Assembly (NCBI RefSeq): GCF_009831555.1
Contig: NZ_WUUU01000003.1
Coordinates: 19,405 to 83,404, forward strand
DNA length: 64,000 nt
Reading direction: 5' to 3'
From: Halobacterium bonnevillei
GTDB taxonomy: Archaea > Halobacteriota > Halobacteria > Halobacteriales > Halobacteriaceae
The notes below the pieces were generated by a model, which saw only the letters and a list, made by a program, of their open reading frames with translations, searched no databases and was not told where the DNA came from. Of the stretch, positions 53,043-61,065 are shown piece after piece. Both the position numbers and the translations under genes were made by a program. How positions within the stretch are numbered: position 1 is the first letter of the stretch; each line of letters begins with the position of its first letter.

Positions 53043-53819
53043 CTACGGGGAGATCGCGCGAAGGCGCTCGCCGAGTGTCTCGCGGATGGCACTGATGTCC
53101 CCGCCCATGCGGAGCACCTGATAGCCGTCGTTCACTGCGGCTTCGACCCCCTCCGGGTCGTTTCGAATACACCCCATCGGAACGCCGGCGGAACGAGCAG
53201 CGTCCTCGACGTCCGAGATCTGGTTCTGAACGCTGTCGTGGTCCCGGTTCGTTGGATGGCCCATCTGTACAGACAGGTCGCCCGGGCCGATGAAGACGAA
53301 GCCGAGTTCCGGCACCGAGAGGATGCCGTCGAGTTCGTCCACCGCGGTCGTCTTCTCTATCATCACGCCGAGACACACTTCCTCGTCCTCGCTTCGGACG
53401 TAGTTCTCCGACGCACCCCACGTGCGGGAACGACCGCTTGCCATGCCGCGTTGGCCGGGTTCACCGTCGTACCGGAATCGAGTCGCTTCCACGGCCGTGC
53501 GAACGTCAGCTGCGGAGTCGACCCGGGGGATGAGGAGGTTCCGGACACCGGCGTCCAGAACTTTCCGAATCAGTGGCGGGTGCGCCGAGGGCAATCGAAC
53601 GAGGAGTTCTGTCCCGCTGACTTCGGCCGCACGCGTCAGGTCCTCGAACACGCTGCTGTCGTAGGGGCTCGGCCCGGTGTGTTCGAAGTCGAGCCAGACG
53701 AAATCGATGCCGAGTTCGCCGTACACCTCGATTACGTTCGGCAGGAACGTCGAAGACTTGGCTCCGTAGACGGCGTCGCCGCTCTCGAGTGCTCGTCGAA
53801 CGCTGTTGCTTTGATCCAT
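53043..53819 (-). CDS. HpcH/HpaI family aldolase
   Basis: 258 residues. 'GAKSSTFLPNVIEVYGELGIDFVWLDFEH' (read in parts), 'LLIPRVDSAADVRTAV', the metal Glu in 'CLGVMIEKTTAVDELD' and the metal Asp in 'FIGPGDLSVQMGHP' are conserved in class II pyruvate aldolases such as HpaI. It would cleave a 4-hydroxy-2-oxo acid to pyruvate and an aldehyde, the last step of a meta-cleavage pathway. The start at MDQSNSVRR follows a TTATAG box. It is divergent from the extradiol dioxygenase gene 141 bases away, so the two likely share regulation. Confidence 0.88.
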   Translation of the reverse strand: MDQSNSVRRALESGDAVYGAKSSTFLPNVIEVYGELGIDFVWLDFEHTGPSPYDSSVFEDLTRAAEVSGTELLVRLPSAHPPLIRKVLDAGVRNLLIPRVDSAADVRTAVEATRFRYDGEPGQRGMASGRSRTWGASENYVRSEDEEVCLGVMIEKTTAVDELDGILSVPELGFVFIGPGDLSVQMGHPTNRDHDSVQNQISDVEDAARSAGVPMGCIRNDPEGVEAAVNDGYQVLRMGGDISAIRETLGERLRAISP

Positions 53820-53847
53820 CGTGGTCGGTACTGGAACAACGACCACA

Positions 53848-53853
53848 TTATAG
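53848..53853 (-). promoter_or_regulatory. TATA box of the HpcH/HpaI aldolase gene
   Basis: CTATAA on the minus strand, centred about 31 bases before the ATG at 53819. It lies in the divergent gap shared with the dioxygenase gene, whose own box (CTTTAGTAA, 53929-53937) precedes the start at 53961. Confidence 0.55.
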
Positions 53854-53960
53854 ATTCCGGTGCCCTCGACCGTCTACGCGTGGCTCCGTGGAACCCGCCG
53901 GCCGGAGGGGGTGGGAATCACCCAAATGCTTTAGTAAACAGTCCCGACAACTGCTGCAGT

Positions 53961-54893
53961 ATGGCCCCAGAGCTCGCACGACTCGGCCACATAGCACTCG
54001 AAACGCCGGACCTGGCGGACTCGATGGAGTTCTTCCACGACGCCGTCGGGATGGAGGAAGTCGAGCGGACCGCGGACACGGTGTACCTCAGGGCGATGGA
54101 CGAATTCGCACATCACTCGCTGAGTCTCACCGAGCGGGACTCGGCAGGCGTCGCGCACATCGGCTGGCAGACTGCAGAGCCCGAACACGTCGAACAGTAC
54201 GCCGAGCGACTGACTGACATGGGGGTCGACGTCAGGTGGGTAGCCGAAGACGAGGAACGTGGTCAGGGTGACGCAATTCGCTTCGAGGTCCCGCACGGGC
54301 ATACGTTCGAGTTGTACTTCGAGATGGAGAAGCCCGACCCGCCAGCCGAGCGTCGGTCGAGACTCCGCAATCGAACGTACTCGCCCACGACAACGAATCC
54401 CGTCGCGCCACGCCAAATCGACCACGTTCAGATCTGGGACCCGAACGCCCGTGACTGCGCTGAGTGGCTGCAGGAGCACCTCGACTTCGAGATGCACGAG
54501 CGGTACAACCTCGAAGACGGCTCCCGGTGGGGGACGTTCCTCAGCGCGTCGGGGACGAAAATCGAGGCTGCCGTCATCCAGAACGAGAGCGGCCAGGCCC
54601 CGCCCGCAGTCCATCACACCGCCTACACTGTCGATGGCGGTGCGGACCTGTTCGAGGCGGGCGACGCCATGAAGGAACACAAGGTCCCAATCGACGGGTT
54701 CGGTCAGCACTCCATCTCGCGCGGGAAGTTCCTCTACGCCCGAGACACGACGACTGGACACCGGATCGAGTTCAACGACGGCGGCTATCTCGTCTTCGAT
54801 CCCGACTGGGACCCCATCGAGTGGGAGGAGACGGACCTGGACGACCGCCAGTGGCTCGGCGGACTCACTCCCGGAAACGCAGTCCACTACTGA
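53961..54893 (+). CDS. Type I extradiol dioxygenase-like two-domain VOC protein
   Basis: 310 residues, two VOC modules as in catechol 2,3-dioxygenase. The predicted iron ligands are His155 ('RQIDHVQIWD'), His219 ('AVHHTAYTV') and Glu270 ('TTGHRIEFND'). The spacing from 219 to 270 equals that between His214 and Glu265 of XylE. His250 and Tyr259 fit XylE His246 and Tyr255. The acid-base His expected before 'HHTAY' (XylE His199) is not seen; the region reads 'TKIEAAVIQ'. It would open a catecholic ring next to a hydroxyl. The start is leaderless from 'CTTTAGTAA'. Another aromatic substrate or a non-oxygenase VOC role remains possible. Confidence 0.8.
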   Translation: MAPELARLGHIALETPDLADSMEFFHDAVGMEEVERTADTVYLRAMDEFAHHSLSLTERDSAGVAHIGWQTAEPEHVEQYAERLTDMGVDVRWVAEDEERGQGDAIRFEVPHGHTFELYFEMEKPDPPAERRSRLRNRTYSPTTTNPVAPRQIDHVQIWDPNARDCAEWLQEHLDFEMHERYNLEDGSRWGTFLSASGTKIEAAVIQNESGQAPPAVHHTAYTVDGGADLFEAGDAMKEHKVPIDGFGQHSISRGKFLYARDTTTGHRIEFNDGGYLVFDPDWDPIEWEETDLDDRQWLGGLTPGNAVHY

Positions 54894-54971
54894 ATCGTCG
54901 GCGACGCAGTCCCACTGTTCTCCGGGCGCCCCTCGGAGGCTACCAGCGAAAACCTCCTCATTCCCCGAAAC

Positions 54972-54978
54972 TAAATAA
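54972..54978 (+). promoter_or_regulatory. TATA box of the aldehyde dehydrogenase gene
   Basis: TAAATAA centred 29 bases before the ATG at 55004 and 23 before the one at 54998. Starts at 54989 would be too close to the box. Confidence 0.55.
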
Positions 54979-55003
54979 TTGTTAATCAATGACAAGCATG
55001 CTA

Positions 55004-56494
55004 ATGGTTACAAATTACTCGATCGACGCGGACTGGACGTCGTTGTACATCGACGGAGAGTGGGTCGACGGGGACAGCGGGGAGACAATCGCAGTCGAAG
55101 ATCCGTCCACACGAGAGCCTGTCGCGCACGTGCCCGCGGGCAACGAGGCGGACGTCGACGCCACCTACGAGGCTGCCGCCGCAGCCCAGGGCGAGTGGGC
55201 CAGCCAGCCACCGGCTCACCGACAGGAGGTCGTGCAGGAGTTCCTCGACACGCTCAACGAGCACAGCGAGGAGATTGTCGACCTCCTCGCGGCCGAGGTC
55301 GGCGGCTCCAGCATCATGGGACACACGTCGATTCACATCGCCAACGACCACGGAAACGAGGCCGTGACGCTGCCGCGACGCATGAAGGGCGAACAGGCGG
55401 AGTCGAACATCCCCGGGAAGGAGAACCTCCTCGAGCGGCACCCGAAGGGCGTCGTGACAGTCATCTCCCCGTGGAACTTCCCGTTGAATCTCTCGATGCG
55501 GGCGGTCGCACCCGCCATCGCGGCCGGGAACTCCGTCGTGTTGAAACCGTCGACGAACTCCCCCATCACGGGCGGGCTGCTGTTCGCGAAGCTGTTCGAC
55601 GAGACCGACCTCCCGGACGGTGTTCTCAACGTCGTCACCGGACGAGGCTCCGAAATCGGGGACCGAATCGCAGGCCACCCGGAGAGCGACGTCGTCGCGT
55701 TCACTGGTTCCACGGAGGTCGGCCAGCACGTGTCGGGTATCGCCGGCGAGAATCTCGCTGTGCCAGCGATGGAACTCGGCGGCAACAACGCCCACATCGT
55801 GACCGCGGACGCCGACCTGGACCGAGCGCTCGACGCCGCGGCGTTCGGCTCGTTCGTCCACCAGGGCCAGGTGTGCATCTCCATCAATCGACACATCGTG
55901 CACGAGGACATCTACGACGAGTACGTCGACGGACTCGTCGACCGCGCGGAGTCGCTGCCGACAGGGAGCGCACACGACCCGGAGACGATCGTCGGCCCGA
56001 TCATCGACGAGGGGCAGCGCGACGAGATGCTCGAGTACGTCGAGCGGACCCTGGAGAACGGTGCGACGCTGGAGACGGGCGGTGGAATCGTAGACCTCGA
56101 CGGCGTCGACGACTCGCTGGTCGTGGAGCCGACTGTCATCTCCGACGCGACCAACGACATGGCGGCGGCGTGTAACGAACACTTCGGTCCGATCGCCCCG
56201 GTCATCCCGTTCTCCACTGTCGACGAAGCCGTCGAACTCGCCAACGACACGGACTACGGACTCTCGGGCTCCGTGCACTCCAGCGACCTCGAAGTGGCGA
56301 AGGACATCGCCGACCGGATGGTCACTGGGAACGTCCACATCAACGACCAGCCGATCAACGACGAGGCACACGTCCCATTCAGTGGTATCGGCGCATCGGG
56401 TGTCGGGACGTACAACAGCGACGCGTTCCTCCACGAGATCACGGAGACGAAGTGGATCTCCATCCAGCACGAACCACGCGAATACCCGTTCTAG
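55004..56494 (+). CDS. Aldehyde dehydrogenase, vanillin/benzaldehyde dehydrogenase-like
   Basis: 496 residues, NAD(P)-dependent ALDH family. Catalytic residues are Cys291 ('QGQVCISINR'), Glu257 ('AMELGGNNA') and Asn158 ('SPWNFPL'), with Lys181 in 'VLKPSTNSP'. The C-terminal third ('HINDQPINDEAHVPFSGIGAS' in parts, then 'ITETKWISIQHEPREYPF') resembles vanillin and benzaldehyde dehydrogenases, which end in a similar 'WITIQ..PGHYPI' pattern. It would oxidise an aromatic aldehyde to the acid, for example vanillin to vanillate. The start is set by the TATA box; ATGs at 54989 and 54998 are also in frame. A muconate-semialdehyde dehydrogenase role is the main alternative. Confidence 0.87.
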   Translation: MVTNYSIDADWTSLYIDGEWVDGDSGETIAVEDPSTREPVAHVPAGNEADVDATYEAAAAAQGEWASQPPAHRQEVVQEFLDTLNEHSEEIVDLLAAEVGGSSIMGHTSIHIANDHGNEAVTLPRRMKGEQAESNIPGKENLLERHPKGVVTVISPWNFPLNLSMRAVAPAIAAGNSVVLKPSTNSPITGGLLFAKLFDETDLPDGVLNVVTGRGSEIGDRIAGHPESDVVAFTGSTEVGQHVSGIAGENLAVPAMELGGNNAHIVTADADLDRALDAAAFGSFVHQGQVCISINRHIVHEDIYDEYVDGLVDRAESLPTGSAHDPETIVGPIIDEGQRDEMLEYVERTLENGATLETGGGIVDLDGVDDSLVVEPTVISDATNDMAAACNEHFGPIAPVIPFSTVDEAVELANDTDYGLSGSVHSSDLEVAKDIADRMVTGNVHINDQPINDEAHVPFSGIGASGVGTYNSDAFLHEITETKWISIQHEPREYPF

Positions 56495-56694
56495 GGGACT
56501 CCGCTATCCCCCGCTGGGATACGAACGGGGAGCCGCCAGTTGAATTGCCTCCACTACGTCACGACCGGCCGCCTTCGGAATCCGTTCTCTGCGTTGGTTT
56601 CCCCCACCGTTGTGGATATATTGTGGTGGAGCGACAACGTTTTGCACACCGCGACGAAACGGTGCCCAATGACGGCGTGTACGCCGTGGATACA

Positions 56695-57648
56695 ATGAGT
56701 CTCGACAATACCGAAATTACAGTAGTCGGTGACGACGACACTGGTCTCATTGCCGAGATCACCTCACTCATGTTCGACCGGTGCATCAACATCGAAGATC
56801 TCGACCAGGAGGTCAAGGACGGAGTCTTCCGCATGACGATGCACGTCGATACGTCCGAGATGGTGTGCACCGAATCGAAGATGCGCGAGGACCTGTCGGA
56901 CCTCGCCGATGAACTCGGCGTCGACGTTCAGGTCCGGTTTCCCGGCGCCGATGCGGCACAGTCGATCGCGGTTCTCGTCACGAAAGAGAGCCACTGCCTG
57001 GAAGCGATGCTCGAAGCGACGGACGCAGGCGATCTGAGCGCAGACGTGGACGTCGTCATCGGGAATCACTCGGAACTGGCTCCACTCGTCGAAGCGTACG
57101 ACGTCCCGTTCCACGACGTCGGTGACGAGAAAGGGACGCCCGACGAGGACGAACTGCTCGACCTCCTCGAGGAATACGACGTCGACGTCATCGCGCTGGC
57201 GCGCTACATCCGCATTCTCAGCCCCGAAGTCGTCTTCCGGTACTCCAACCGCATCATCAACGTCCATCCGAGCCTGCTGCCCGCGTTCCCCGGCGCATCC
57301 GCGTACATGCAGGCCATCGAGGAGGGCGTGCGCATCGCCGGTGTGACTGCGCACTACGTCACCCCGGACCTGGATCAGGGCCCGATTATCACCCAGCGCG
57401 CGTTCAACGTTCCCGACGACGCAACCGAGGCGGACCTCGAGGAACGTGGCCAACCCCTGGAAGCCGACGCACTGGTCGAAGCCGTCCGACTCCACCTCAA
57501 CAACGAGGTCAGTGTCGGTCGCGGGCGTACACACATCGACGGCGACGTCGAGACGGACCTCGGGCTCCCCGAGGAGGTCGACCACCTGACCCCCGACGAA
57601 CCCGCCGACCAGCAGACGGCCGCCGCTCGAACGCAGACTGACGACTGA
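56695..57648 (+). CDS. purU: Formyltetrahydrofolate deformylase (PurU)
   Basis: 317 residues. An N-terminal ACT domain (residues 5-85, 'ITVVGDDDTGLIAEITSLM') is joined to a formyl-transferase domain. The catalytic set is visible: Asn189 and His191 in 'RIINVHPSLLPAFPG' and Asp227 in 'HYVTPDLDQGPII'. It hydrolyses 10-formyl-THF to formate and THF. Placed 200 bases after the vanillin-dehydrogenase-like gene and downstream of LigM-type and metF genes, it can drain C1 units and regenerate THF for demethylation. The C-terminal 40 residues are a low-complexity acidic tail. A TATA-like GGATATATTG at 56611-56620 would leave a leader of about 50 bases. Confidence 0.92.
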   Translation: MSLDNTEITVVGDDDTGLIAEITSLMFDRCINIEDLDQEVKDGVFRMTMHVDTSEMVCTESKMREDLSDLADELGVDVQVRFPGADAAQSIAVLVTKESHCLEAMLEATDAGDLSADVDVVIGNHSELAPLVEAYDVPFHDVGDEKGTPDEDELLDLLEEYDVDVIALARYIRILSPEVVFRYSNRIINVHPSLLPAFPGASAYMQAIEEGVRIAGVTAHYVTPDLDQGPIITQRAFNVPDDATEADLEERGQPLEADALVEAVRLHLNNEVSVGRGRTHIDGDVETDLGLPEEVDHLTPDEPADQQTAAARTQTDD

Positions 57649-58976
57649 CGGCGTTTGCGGTAATCGCGCAGCTCGAGCCGAATCAGCGCCGAGGAGCGTC
57701 GTGCACGTCGAACTGCTGTAGCCTCTCGTCGCTGTTGGCGCAAATTCCGCTGTGTCGCGTGTTTTCCTCCTTGCTCTACCTCACACAACCGAATCATGTC
57801 TCTCCGCGTGCTCTCACTGGGCGACGCTCAGATGCGGATCGATCGCTGAGGGAATGCGGTCTGTTGCTACCATGCCACTTGGACGTCAACGGCTGTTTTT
57901 CCGATTAGGTTCGAGATTGTCATCGAGAGGCGAACCCGGGATGTCTGACGATGCTCAGCATCCAGGTGGACGACCAATAATTACTAACTATCTTAACTAT
58001 ATAGAAATTTTAGGCGTTTGGTGGACTGCTTGAACAGTTCAGCGAACACAGCCGATTTCAGGACCACAATCTTCAGTAGATTCTACGACGCAATCCGGTC
58101 CGGGAAGCCGCCGGGGGTCTGCGCTCGTTCCAGAGTCCAGTAGAACCGACCGTCTGGCGTGTCTGCTCTTACAAACCGTGTATAACCTCTCTTACGGCTA
58201 TTTTCTGTAAATATAAATAACAATAAATATTTCTTCTGGTTGGTTTCAAGGGGGGCGTGCCCCGGGAGACAGTCTGGTTCTCGTCGCTACCATCGCGTTG
58301 TTGCATGTGCAACTGGACGATATCACTCGCAGATCTCGGACCGATTCACACGTGAACTGGGCCAACTCTAAGTATATACGTAATCAGGTAGGACGTGGAA
58401 TTAGACAGTCAAATGTAAATTATTCAGAGCCGAACTGCAGACAGTCGAAACTCGACTGCAATCAATCACTAGACCGGGGTATAACCTGCTCCGAACGATG
58501 CCCGCTACGCTACCCACTCGGAATCGCGACAGCGGACGAGCCGCCACCCCACTTCGATGGCGAACCGCCGGACCGACCACTCGGAGATGCTTTTGCCCCG
58601 TCCGCCGCCCGTATCTGAACACTCCCTCCCGGGGGCTCGGTGAACGCAATCAGTGAGGAGTTTGATCTGTTCGGTACGACCGACCTTGGTCTTGCGATGG
58701 CATTTGCTGGTGGGATGCCAGCGGATCTCGTAGTGTAGCGAAGAAAGATAGACATGCCAAACCCCAATACAGAACTCTCGGAAGGGATAGAAACCACGAA
58801 CGTCGGTGGGGATGAGGGTCTTCCTGTCGACTGAGTGGGTCCGTATCGCGATCTGCTGCCTACCTCGCCGTTATTGACAGGTACAGCGTTGTTGACTGAC
58901 CGGCGCGCTCCCTTGTTCGGCTGTACTGATCGACAGACGGTCTGTCAGAACTGGAAGAACAGTTTCCGTCGGGGGT
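57649..58976. other. Long gene-poor region with AT-rich patches
   Basis: About 1.3 kb between convergent genes. AT-rich patches at 57975-58015 and 58195-58240 stand out from the GC-rich surroundings. Short + strand frames (for example 'ISEEFDLFGTTDLGLAMAFAGG' near 58645-58735 in parts, and a 26-codon frame beginning MPNPNTELSEG at 58754) look more protein-like than the rest but are too short and unmatched to call. I see no transposase or RNA gene. Confidence 0.45.
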
Positions 58977-59840
58977 CTATTCGGGGAGTGCGGTTTCGTA
59001 CTCTTCGAGCAGTTGAACGAGTGGTTCCACTTCGGTGAACCTCGGCCCCCTGGAGACGGTATCTGTTTGAATGTCCCACTCGATGTATCCGGAGCTGGCT
59101 AATTTCGGTAGATGGAGATGGCGTAGCCCTATTCGTTCGTTCTCGTAGTTTAGCCGTCGCTCGAGGGTGTCGATACTGGTTTCGGTGGTGCCGCCTAACA
59201 GCGTCATGAGGATACTGCGTCTGGTGGGACTTGTGAGCGCGTCCATCATCGAGTCGATGGCTTCCGAAGAAATGGCGCGTCCCGCGATAGTATCGACACG
59301 CGTCTTCCGAGTCGGCGGGTCGTCCCAGAGGGCCAATATGTACTCGATCCACTGGCTGTAGATCTCGACGAGGGCTTTCTCTGTGTCTATGAGTGGTTCA
59401 TCACGAGCGGTGGTATCCGCAAAACAGAGCGTTCCATAGAGTTCGTCGGTCACCGAGACGGTTGTCCCGAGATAACTCGCTAGTTTGAACGTTTCATATG
59501 CTGGATCGTCTTCCCACCCTTCAGCGAGGGCGTCACTGACGGCCAGTGTTCCTTCGGGGTCCGCGATGGTTTTCCGACAGTAGGTTTTGGAGAGTGGGAC
59601 GGCGGTACCCGGCTGTAACGTCTCGTGGCAGCCGTGTACGATTTCGAAGCGTTCGGTCTCTTTTTCCAGATCGATGTGCGATAGAAACGCGTAATTCAGG
59701 TCGAATTCAGCGGTTTCGTGTTCGAACAGTTGTGCGAGTCCGGTTCTTGGTTCGGTATTGGGCGCGAGCAGCGTTCGCCCCAGGCGTTGGAAGTGGGGCA
59801 GCAATTCGTCCGCATCCGATTTGCAGATGCGATGTGTCAT
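58977..59840 (-). CDS. GAF-domain sensor with C-terminal HTH, haloarchaeal regulator
   Basis: 287 residues. The N-terminal 160 residues form a GAF-like domain ('YAFLSHIDLEKETERFEIVHG', read in parts; 'TYCRKTIADPEGTLAVSDA'; 'SYLGTTVSVTDELYGTLCFAD'). The C-terminal part is a winged HTH of the haloarchaeal DUF7344 kind ('MMDALTSPTRRSILMTLLGG', 'LRHLHLPKLASSGYIEWD'). It likely senses a small molecule or redox state and regulates transcription. No partner gene is adjacent. Confidence 0.88.
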   Translation of the reverse strand: MTHRICKSDADELLPHFQRLGRTLLAPNTEPRTGLAQLFEHETAEFDLNYAFLSHIDLEKETERFEIVHGCHETLQPGTAVPLSKTYCRKTIADPEGTLAVSDALAEGWEDDPAYETFKLASYLGTTVSVTDELYGTLCFADTTARDEPLIDTEKALVEIYSQWIEYILALWDDPPTRKTRVDTIAGRAISSEAIDSMMDALTSPTRRSILMTLLGGTTETSIDTLERRLNYENERIGLRHLHLPKLASSGYIEWDIQTDTVSRGPRFTEVEPLVQLLEEYETALPE

Positions 59841-60183
59841 TGAATGAGGTGCGTAGTCGTTGCTGGTGACGTGCTCTTTCTGCTAGCTTGGACGGTGAAG
59901 TATGTGCTCAGTTAACATATATCTAGTGCCTCGGTCTCGAACTGGGACCCCGAGCGCTCACTCTACGAAATCAATATACTGTAGTTACCGTTCAGTCGTT
60001 ACTTGTTGCGAGGATTGCCTTTGAATCGCGTGGGTCAATTTTCGGGCGCTGAGACCGACAGTGACGCGTCGTCTTCGATTGTGTCGCCCTCGAGGAGTGA
60101 GAGTTTATACGACCCGTTCAGCGGCAGATACTCCGGGTGATGGCGATATCGCTCACTGTACTAGTTTTCGCGGTAAGACGTGC
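59841..60183. other. Intergenic region between two minus-strand regulators
   Basis: 343 bases. A TATA-like ATATATCTA near 59925 lies about 85 bases upstream of the GAF regulator start. No coding frame is convincing. Confidence 0.4.
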
Positions 60184-60849
60184 TCAGTCTGGCTCTTCAC
60201 TGCCATCCTTCAGGGACGATACGATGAGTCGCTTGATGCCCCGTCGAAGGAGACCACTGGCTGCGGGTTGGGAGATGTCTAGCTCAGCGGCGACTTCGAC
60301 GAGCGTCGCGTTCCGTGGCTCTTCGAAATACCCGTTTTCGAGTGCGACGAGGAGTGCTTCTCGTTGGCTATCGGTCAACCCGGCGTCCGAATTAGCCAAT
60401 CCAGCGTATTCGTTCACGCGCAGTAACTCGATGTCGACGTCGTTCTGTTTCGCGTAGTCCCAGAGCTGAACGAGATCCGTTCGGTCGGGCATCCACACTG
60501 TTAGCATCCAGGCGCTTCCGTCGTTCTCCATGTCGAGGATGACACCGTTCGCGGCCGAAATTACTGGTGAGAGAAGTTTCGCTTCGTCTGTGTACTCGAA
60601 GCTGTATATCGCCTTCTCGTCTCCGGTTTCTATGACTCGTTCGAATTCGCCAACAGTACTGTCATTCCGTAATCCGTCTTCGAATCGGCGGAAATCAGAC
60701 GATTCGATGTGATAGAAGAACTTCCCCGACGTCGGGTCGGTTCCCGCCTCTGAGACCGACTTGATTTTCGAACTCCGGTCGTGATTAACCGTCCCCGTGA
60801 GCACGATGTCGGGATGCTCGGCTCTGACGACCGCCGTAATATCGGTCAT
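60184..60849 (-). CDS. Bacterio-opsin activator-type HTH regulator
   Basis: 221 residues. The C-terminal 55 residues are the HTH-10 domain: 'LTDSQREALLVALENGYFEEPR' (read in parts), 'TLVEVAAELDISQPAASGLLRRG'. The N-terminal part is the bacterio-opsin-activator-type sensory region ('GKFFYHIESSDFRRFEDGL', 'MLTVWMPDRTDLVQLWDYAK'). I chose the ATG of MTDITAVV. It lies 217 bases before the end of the DmdA-like gene on the same strand and may regulate it. Confidence 0.88.
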   Translation of the reverse strand: MTDITAVVRAEHPDIVLTGTVNHDRSSKIKSVSEAGTDPTSGKFFYHIESSDFRRFEDGLRNDSTVGEFERVIETGDEKAIYSFEYTDEAKLLSPVISAANGVILDMENDGSAWMLTVWMPDRTDLVQLWDYAKQNDVDIELLRVNEYAGLANSDAGLTDSQREALLVALENGYFEEPRNATLVEVAAELDISQPAASGLLRRGIKRLIVSSLKDGSEEPD

Positions 60850-61065
60850 TGTTCTGAAGGGAGTCGCTGGACTGTACACGACCATACAATTGAGAGTCGC
60901 TTGAACTGTTCGGTGAGAATCTGTACCGCGAAGTCTTGCTACCGGGGTCGTAATAGTGGCCGTACGGTGGCGTCCCTGTGTCGGGTCGTCGTACTGTCTG
61001 ACTCCGAGTCGCGTCCTGGAGGACGCCGCTTCGTTCGTCACAATCCGTCTTCGGAGCCACGTCGC

